Source: Fidelibacterota bacterium (lineage in GTDB: Bacteria; Fidelibacterota; Marinisomatia; SCGC-AAA003-L08; D37C17). Taken from it: a DNA stretch of 37,409 bases. The stretch lies in the NCBI GenBank assembly GCA_030748955.1, contig JASMKZ010000011.1, positions 1-37,409 of the forward strand, read 5' to 3'. Shown piece by piece: positions 33,887 to 37,409 of the stretch. A program made the position numbers and the translations under genes. Position 1 is the first letter of the stretch, and every line of letters starts with the position of its first letter. A model generated the notes under the pieces. It was not told where the DNA came from, made no database searches, and saw nothing but the letters and a program-made list of their open reading frames with translations.

Positions 33887-35881
33887 ATGGCTCAGACTCT
33901 AATTGAAAAAATTGTTCAATCTCATGCGGTAAATCTAGATGAAGGGCATGAGGTTAGAAGTGGTGATTTAATTTCTATTAAACCAGCACACGTAATGACG
34001 CATGATAATACAGGGGCAGTCATGGGAAAATTTAATTCTATTGGCGCTACTAAGATGTCAAATCCAAGACAACCGGTTTTTACATTAGATCATAATGTTC
34101 AAGATAAATCTGATGAAAATTTAAAAAAATATGCTTCTATTGAGCAATTTGGAAAAGAGATGGGGGTTGACTTTTATCCTGCAGGAAGAGGAATTGGTCA
34201 TCAAGTCATGTGCGAGGAGGGTTATGCTTGGCCTGGAACTATGGCAGTTGCTTCTGATAGCCACTCTAATATGTATGGAGGAATGGGCTGCCTTGGAACA
34301 CCGGTTGTAAGAACTGATGCAGCAGCATTATGGGCTACTAGCCAAACCTGGTGGCAAATACCTCCCATTTCTCGAATTGAATTGACGGGGAAATTAAAAG
34401 ATGGTGTTACTGGTAAAGATGTTATTATCACTTTATGCGGTGTATATAATCAGGATGAAGTTCTAAACCATGTATTGGAATTTGTTGGTGATGGAGTTCA
34501 ATATCTTTCAATTGATGAACGATTAACAATAGCAAATATGACTACAGAGTGGGGAGCTTTAGCTGGAGTATTTCCAATTGATGACATAACAATAAGCTGG
34601 CTGAAAAATCGTTCTGAAAAAATAAAAAAACGTGGTCTTGAAAATATTCCTTCAGATATAGATGGTATTAATGGTAATCACCCTCGTATTAATGATGAAA
34701 ACATCCATAAGCTAATAGAAAAAGGGTTGAAAGCTGATAGGGATGCATTTTATTTTCAAGAAATTAAACTTGATTTAAGTAGCGTAAGTCCACATATTTC
34801 TGGTCCGAATCATGTAAAAACAATGACAAATATTCATGATGCTGAGAAAAAAGAAATAAAAATTAACAAAGCATACCTTGTAAGTTGTGTCAATAGTAGA
34901 CTTGATGATCTAAAGGCTGCTGCGCAAGTAGTTAAAAATAAAAAGATTGCCTCGCATGTGGAGTTTTACATTGCAGCAGCATCTAATGAAGTTCAAGAAC
35001 AAAGTGAAGATAATGGTGATTGGCAAACACTGATTGATGCAGGTGCAACCCCACTCCCGCCTGGCTGTGGACCATGCATCGGCCTGGGAGTTGGTTTATT
35101 GGGTCCAAATGAAGTTGGTATTTCTGCAACGAATAGAAATTTCAAAGGTAGAATGGGCGATCCGTCTGCGGAGACATATCTGTCATCACCTGCAGTGGTT
35201 GCAGCATCTGCAATTAAAGGTATCATTTCGAGCACATTTACCTATGAAAAGATCACTCCAAGTAGCAACATAACTATAAATGGGAAACCTAAATCTTCAA
35301 TAGATGAAGTGAAATTATTAGATGGCTTTCCAGAAAAGATTACTGGTAATATAATATTCTGCCATCAGGACAATTTAAATACTGATGGAATATACCCTGG
35401 GAAATATACCTATATTGATGATTTTACAAATGATCAACAAGCTGAAGTAGTGATGGAAAATTATGACCCTGAATTTGGGAAATTAGTTTCAAAAGGTGAT
35501 TTATTGGTTGGTGGGTATAATTTTGGCACGGGTTCATCTAGAGAGCAAGCTGCTACTTCCTTGAAATATAGGGGCATTCAAATTGTATTGGCAGGATCAT
35601 TTAGCCAAACATATAAAAGAAATGCAATTAATAATGGTTTTCTTGTAATGGAAGCACCTGATCTTGTTAATGATTTAAAAAATCGCTTGGGAGATGATAA
35701 GCTATCAGTTAAGACAGATTTAAATGCTATTATTGATTTTAAAAGTGCTAAAATAACAGTTGAATATAATTCATCTACTGTGAAAGAAATTGAATATCCA
35801 TTAGCTCCCCTGGGTAAAGCTGCTCAAGAATTAATATTAACTGAAGGACTTGAAAATTGGGTAAAAGAAAATATTAAATAA
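33887..35881 (+). CDS. Homoaconitase of the fungal (Lys4) type
   Basis: This 664-residue aconitase-superfamily protein follows yeast Lys4 closely from its N-terminus (TLIEKIVQSHAVNLDEG, SGDLISIKPAHVMTHDN) through ASDSHSNMYGG at about 123-132, the cluster cysteines Cys334 (LVSCVNSRL), Cys394 and Cys397 (GCGPC), and ISATNRNFKGRMG. The swivel domain has NTDGIYPGKYTYIDD at about 498-512 and the active-site GTGSSREQA near 547-554. It should isomerise homocitrate to homoisocitrate, or perhaps citrate or another tricarboxylate. It is longer and differently arranged than bacterial LysTU or LeuCD pairs. Its neighbours are citrate lyase genes and an isocitrate-dehydrogenase-like gene, not homocitrate synthase, so lysine synthesis is not shown. 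Confidence 0.88.
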   Translation: MAQTLIEKIVQSHAVNLDEGHEVRSGDLISIKPAHVMTHDNTGAVMGKFNSIGATKMSNPRQPVFTLDHNVQDKSDENLKKYASIEQFGKEMGVDFYPAGRGIGHQVMCEEGYAWPGTMAVASDSHSNMYGGMGCLGTPVVRTDAAALWATSQTWWQIPPISRIELTGKLKDGVTGKDVIITLCGVYNQDEVLNHVLEFVGDGVQYLSIDERLTIANMTTEWGALAGVFPIDDITISWLKNRSEKIKKRGLENIPSDIDGINGNHPRINDENIHKLIEKGLKADRDAFYFQEIKLDLSSVSPHISGPNHVKTMTNIHDAEKKEIKINKAYLVSCVNSRLDDLKAAAQVVKNKKIASHVEFYIAAASNEVQEQSEDNGDWQTLIDAGATPLPPGCGPCIGLGVGLLGPNEVGISATNRNFKGRMGDPSAETYLSSPAVVAASAIKGIISSTFTYEKITPSSNITINGKPKSSIDEVKLLDGFPEKITGNIIFCHQDNLNTDGIYPGKYTYIDDFTNDQQAEVVMENYDPEFGKLVSKGDLLVGGYNFGTGSSREQAATSLKYRGIQIVLAGSFSQTYKRNAINNGFLVMEAPDLVNDLKNRLGDDKLSVKTDLNAIIDFKSAKITVEYNSSTVKEIEYPLAPLGKAAQELILTEGLENWVKENIK

Positions 35882-35896
35882 AAAGGAATATTAAAT

Positions 35897-37093
35897 ATGT
35901 CAGATATAACCATTGTAAAAATGCCAGGAGATGGTATTGGGAAAGTTGTACTTGATGGAGCAATTAAAGTACTTGATAAAGCTGGGTTTAATGCAAACTA
36001 TGTAGAAGGCGATATTGGCTGGAAGTTTTGGTGTAACGAAGGCAATCCATTACCTCAGAGAACATTAGATCTTATTGAAGAACACAAAATTGGACTTTTT
36101 GGTGCGATTACATCTAAACCTAAAGACGAAGCATTTGAAGAATTATCTCCTTCATTAAAAGATAAAGGTCTAGTTTATTCAAGCCCTATAGTTGGCTTGA
36201 GACAACATTTTGGTTTAGATATATGTTTACGACCTTGTAGAACATATAAAGGTAACCCTCTAAACTTTATACGAAGAGGACCAAATGATACAATTGAAGA
36301 ACCTGAAATTGATGTAGCAATTTTTAGACAAAATACCGAAGGTCTTTATGGTGGAGTTGAATGGAGCAACCCTCCTGATAATGTCTATGATGCTCTTATG
36401 AGTCACCCAAAATTCTGTAAAAACTTTGGAGAGACTCCAGTTGAAGAGATTTCTGTTTCAACACGGATATTTACAAAAAAATATACAGAAAGAATATTAC
36501 GTGCAGCTTTTGAACATGCAAAAAAATATGGCTATAAATCAGTCACAGTATGCGAGAAGCCAAACGTAATTCGTGAAACTTCAGGAATGATGTATAAAAT
36601 GGCACAACAAATTCAAAAAACAGATTACTCCAATATTGAACTATGGAATACCAATATTGATGCGCAAATGATGTGGCTCACTAAAAATCCAGAAAATTAT
36701 GGTGTTATAGTTGCAGGAAATATGTTTGGTGACATCGTTTCGGATGGTTTTGCAGGCCTGATTGGCGGTCTTGGTTTCGCAACCAGTGCACAATATAATC
36801 CTGAAACAGGTATTGGTGTTTTTGAACCTACTCATGGAAGTGCACCAAAATATGCAGATTATGAAACATCTATAGTAAATCCAATTGCCATGATTGAAAC
36901 ATCTTGTATGATGCTTGACTTCATTGATGAACAAAATATTGCTAATAAAATCAGAAAAGCTGTTTCTGAAGTCATTCAAGAAGGTAATGTACAGACTTAT
37001 GACATGGCAAAGATGACAGGAAAAGCTGATGTTGTTGAAAAAGGGGCAGCATCAACTGTGGAAATGGCTAACGCTATAATCTCAAAACTATAA
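35897..37093 (+). CDS. Isocitrate/homoisocitrate/isopropylmalate dehydrogenase family protein
   Basis: This 398-residue NAD(P)-dependent enzyme oxidatively decarboxylates a 2-hydroxy-tricarboxylate. It has MPGDGIGK at 9-16, substrate-binding arginines in SSPIVGLRQ (Arg102), ICLRPC (Arg112) and RQNTEGLYGG (Arg144), KPNV for the catalytic lysine, and NMFGDIVSD with the metal-binding aspartates. The loop before Arg102 reads YSSPIV, as in homoisocitrate dehydrogenases, rather than the SLN pattern of isocitrate enzymes. This agrees with the homoaconitase-type gene 15 bases upstream. AAAAGGA precedes its ATG. Isocitrate use cannot be ruled out. Confidence 0.88.
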   Translation: MSDITIVKMPGDGIGKVVLDGAIKVLDKAGFNANYVEGDIGWKFWCNEGNPLPQRTLDLIEEHKIGLFGAITSKPKDEAFEELSPSLKDKGLVYSSPIVGLRQHFGLDICLRPCRTYKGNPLNFIRRGPNDTIEEPEIDVAIFRQNTEGLYGGVEWSNPPDNVYDALMSHPKFCKNFGETPVEEISVSTRIFTKKYTERILRAAFEHAKKYGYKSVTVCEKPNVIRETSGMMYKMAQQIQKTDYSNIELWNTNIDAQMMWLTKNPENYGVIVAGNMFGDIVSDGFAGLIGGLGFATSAQYNPETGIGVFEPTHGSAPKYADYETSIVNPIAMIETSCMMLDFIDEQNIANKIRKAVSEVIQEGNVQTYDMAKMTGKADVVEKGAASTVEMANAIISKL

Positions 37094-37101
37094 GGAATAA
37101 A

Positions 37102-37409
37102 ATGGAAAAATCTATTGCAAGACAAATTTCTGAATTTTCAGTTGGGCTAAAATTCGAAGACCTCCCAGATGAGGTAATTAATGAAGTAAAACGCTATATG
37201 TATGACTCCATCGGATGTGCATATGGAGGATACCATACTAAGGATTTAAATATCATTCGAGATATCTATATGGAAATGGGAGGAAATGATGAAGCAACCG
37301 TGCTGGGGTTTGGAGATAAGCTTCCGGCTGTAAATGCTACTCTTATCAATTCGCTCATGGTTCGCGCTCTTGACTTTAATGACATCTACTGGAAAGATGA
37401 TCCTTCACA
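37102..37409 (+). CDS. MmgE/PrpD family protein (3' part outside window)
   Basis: The frame starts at an ATG at 37102 with AAGGA overlapping the stop of the preceding gene, and runs to the right edge (about 102 residues). SIGCAYGG near residues 38-45 and SLMVRALDFNDIYWKDDPS at the end are typical of the MmgE/PrpD family, which includes 2-methylcitrate dehydratase and cis-aconitate decarboxylase. It is co-transcribed with the tricarboxylate genes, so it probably dehydrates or decarboxylates a related acid. The substrate cannot be told from this fragment. Confidence 0.85.
   Translation, partial: MEKSIARQISEFSVGLKFEDLPDEVINEVKRYMYDSIGCAYGGYHTKDLNIIRDIYMEMGGNDEATVLGFGDKLPAVNATLINSLMVRALDFNDIYWKDDPS

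Overview
The window is about 37.4 kb of AT-rich, densely packed bacterial chromosome. It carries no rRNA, tRNA, insertion sequence or CRISPR array that I can see. Two secreted proteins point to the FCB group, most likely Candidatus Marinimicrobia (SAR406) or a close relative. One ends in a Por/T9SS-like sorting domain with the motif NPFNPTTTISY, and the other ends in a two-repeat dockerin-like domain. The fused alpha-beta E1 dehydrogenase fits the same placement. The lineage is an inference from protein style, not from a marker gene.

Layout. At 1-2209 a truncated GH109-like Gfo/Idh/MocA oxidoreductase (minus) diverges from ilvE (plus). At 2303-7472 lies a minus-strand sulfur-assimilation operon: ferredoxin-type sulfite reductase, an unknown 187-aa protein, cysH and a two-domain siroheme synthase. 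It is preceded by what reads as a complete cysteine attenuator: a promoter, a nearly leaderless 27-codon leader peptide with six consecutive Cys codons, an antiterminator strand overlapping the leader stop codon, and an intrinsic terminator just before the sulfite reductase start. This was not a labelled gene and is the clearest new regulatory element in the window.

At 7537-15593 come secreted and envelope-related genes on the minus strand: a C10 (streptopain-like) peptidase with beta-propeller repeats, a patatin-like phospholipase, a gamma-glutamyltransferase homologue, a dockerin-tagged protein related to pyroglutamyl peptidase, a DUF350-like membrane protein and an exported MsrA. At 15701-24166 an apparent operon encodes a PTPS/QueD-like protein, FolE, E3 (Lpd), LipB, fused E1, a cation efflux protein, E2 and LipA. 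This is a whole 2-oxoacid dehydrogenase complex together with its lipoylation enzymes. At 24280-28002 an overlapping set holds a XapX protein, endonuclease III, a pseudo-receiver, a DUF309 protein, a metallo-beta-lactamase-fold hydrolase, an unknown helical protein and a flavin reductase.

From 28146 to the right edge everything is on the plus strand: a YdjM-like membrane protein, a CPA-type antiporter, and then a tricarboxylate cluster. That cluster consists of a CitD-CitE fusion, CitF, an HD-like protein, a homoaconitase of the fungal Lys4 type, a decarboxylating dehydrogenase with a homoisocitrate-dehydrogenase-like substrate loop, and the start of an MmgE/PrpD protein. Together these could interconvert a tricarboxylic acid (citrate, homocitrate or an alkyl-citrate) with a 2-oxoacid plus CO2 on one side and an acetyl unit plus a 2-oxoacid on the other. 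The combination is the best candidate in the window for an undescribed metabolic pathway.
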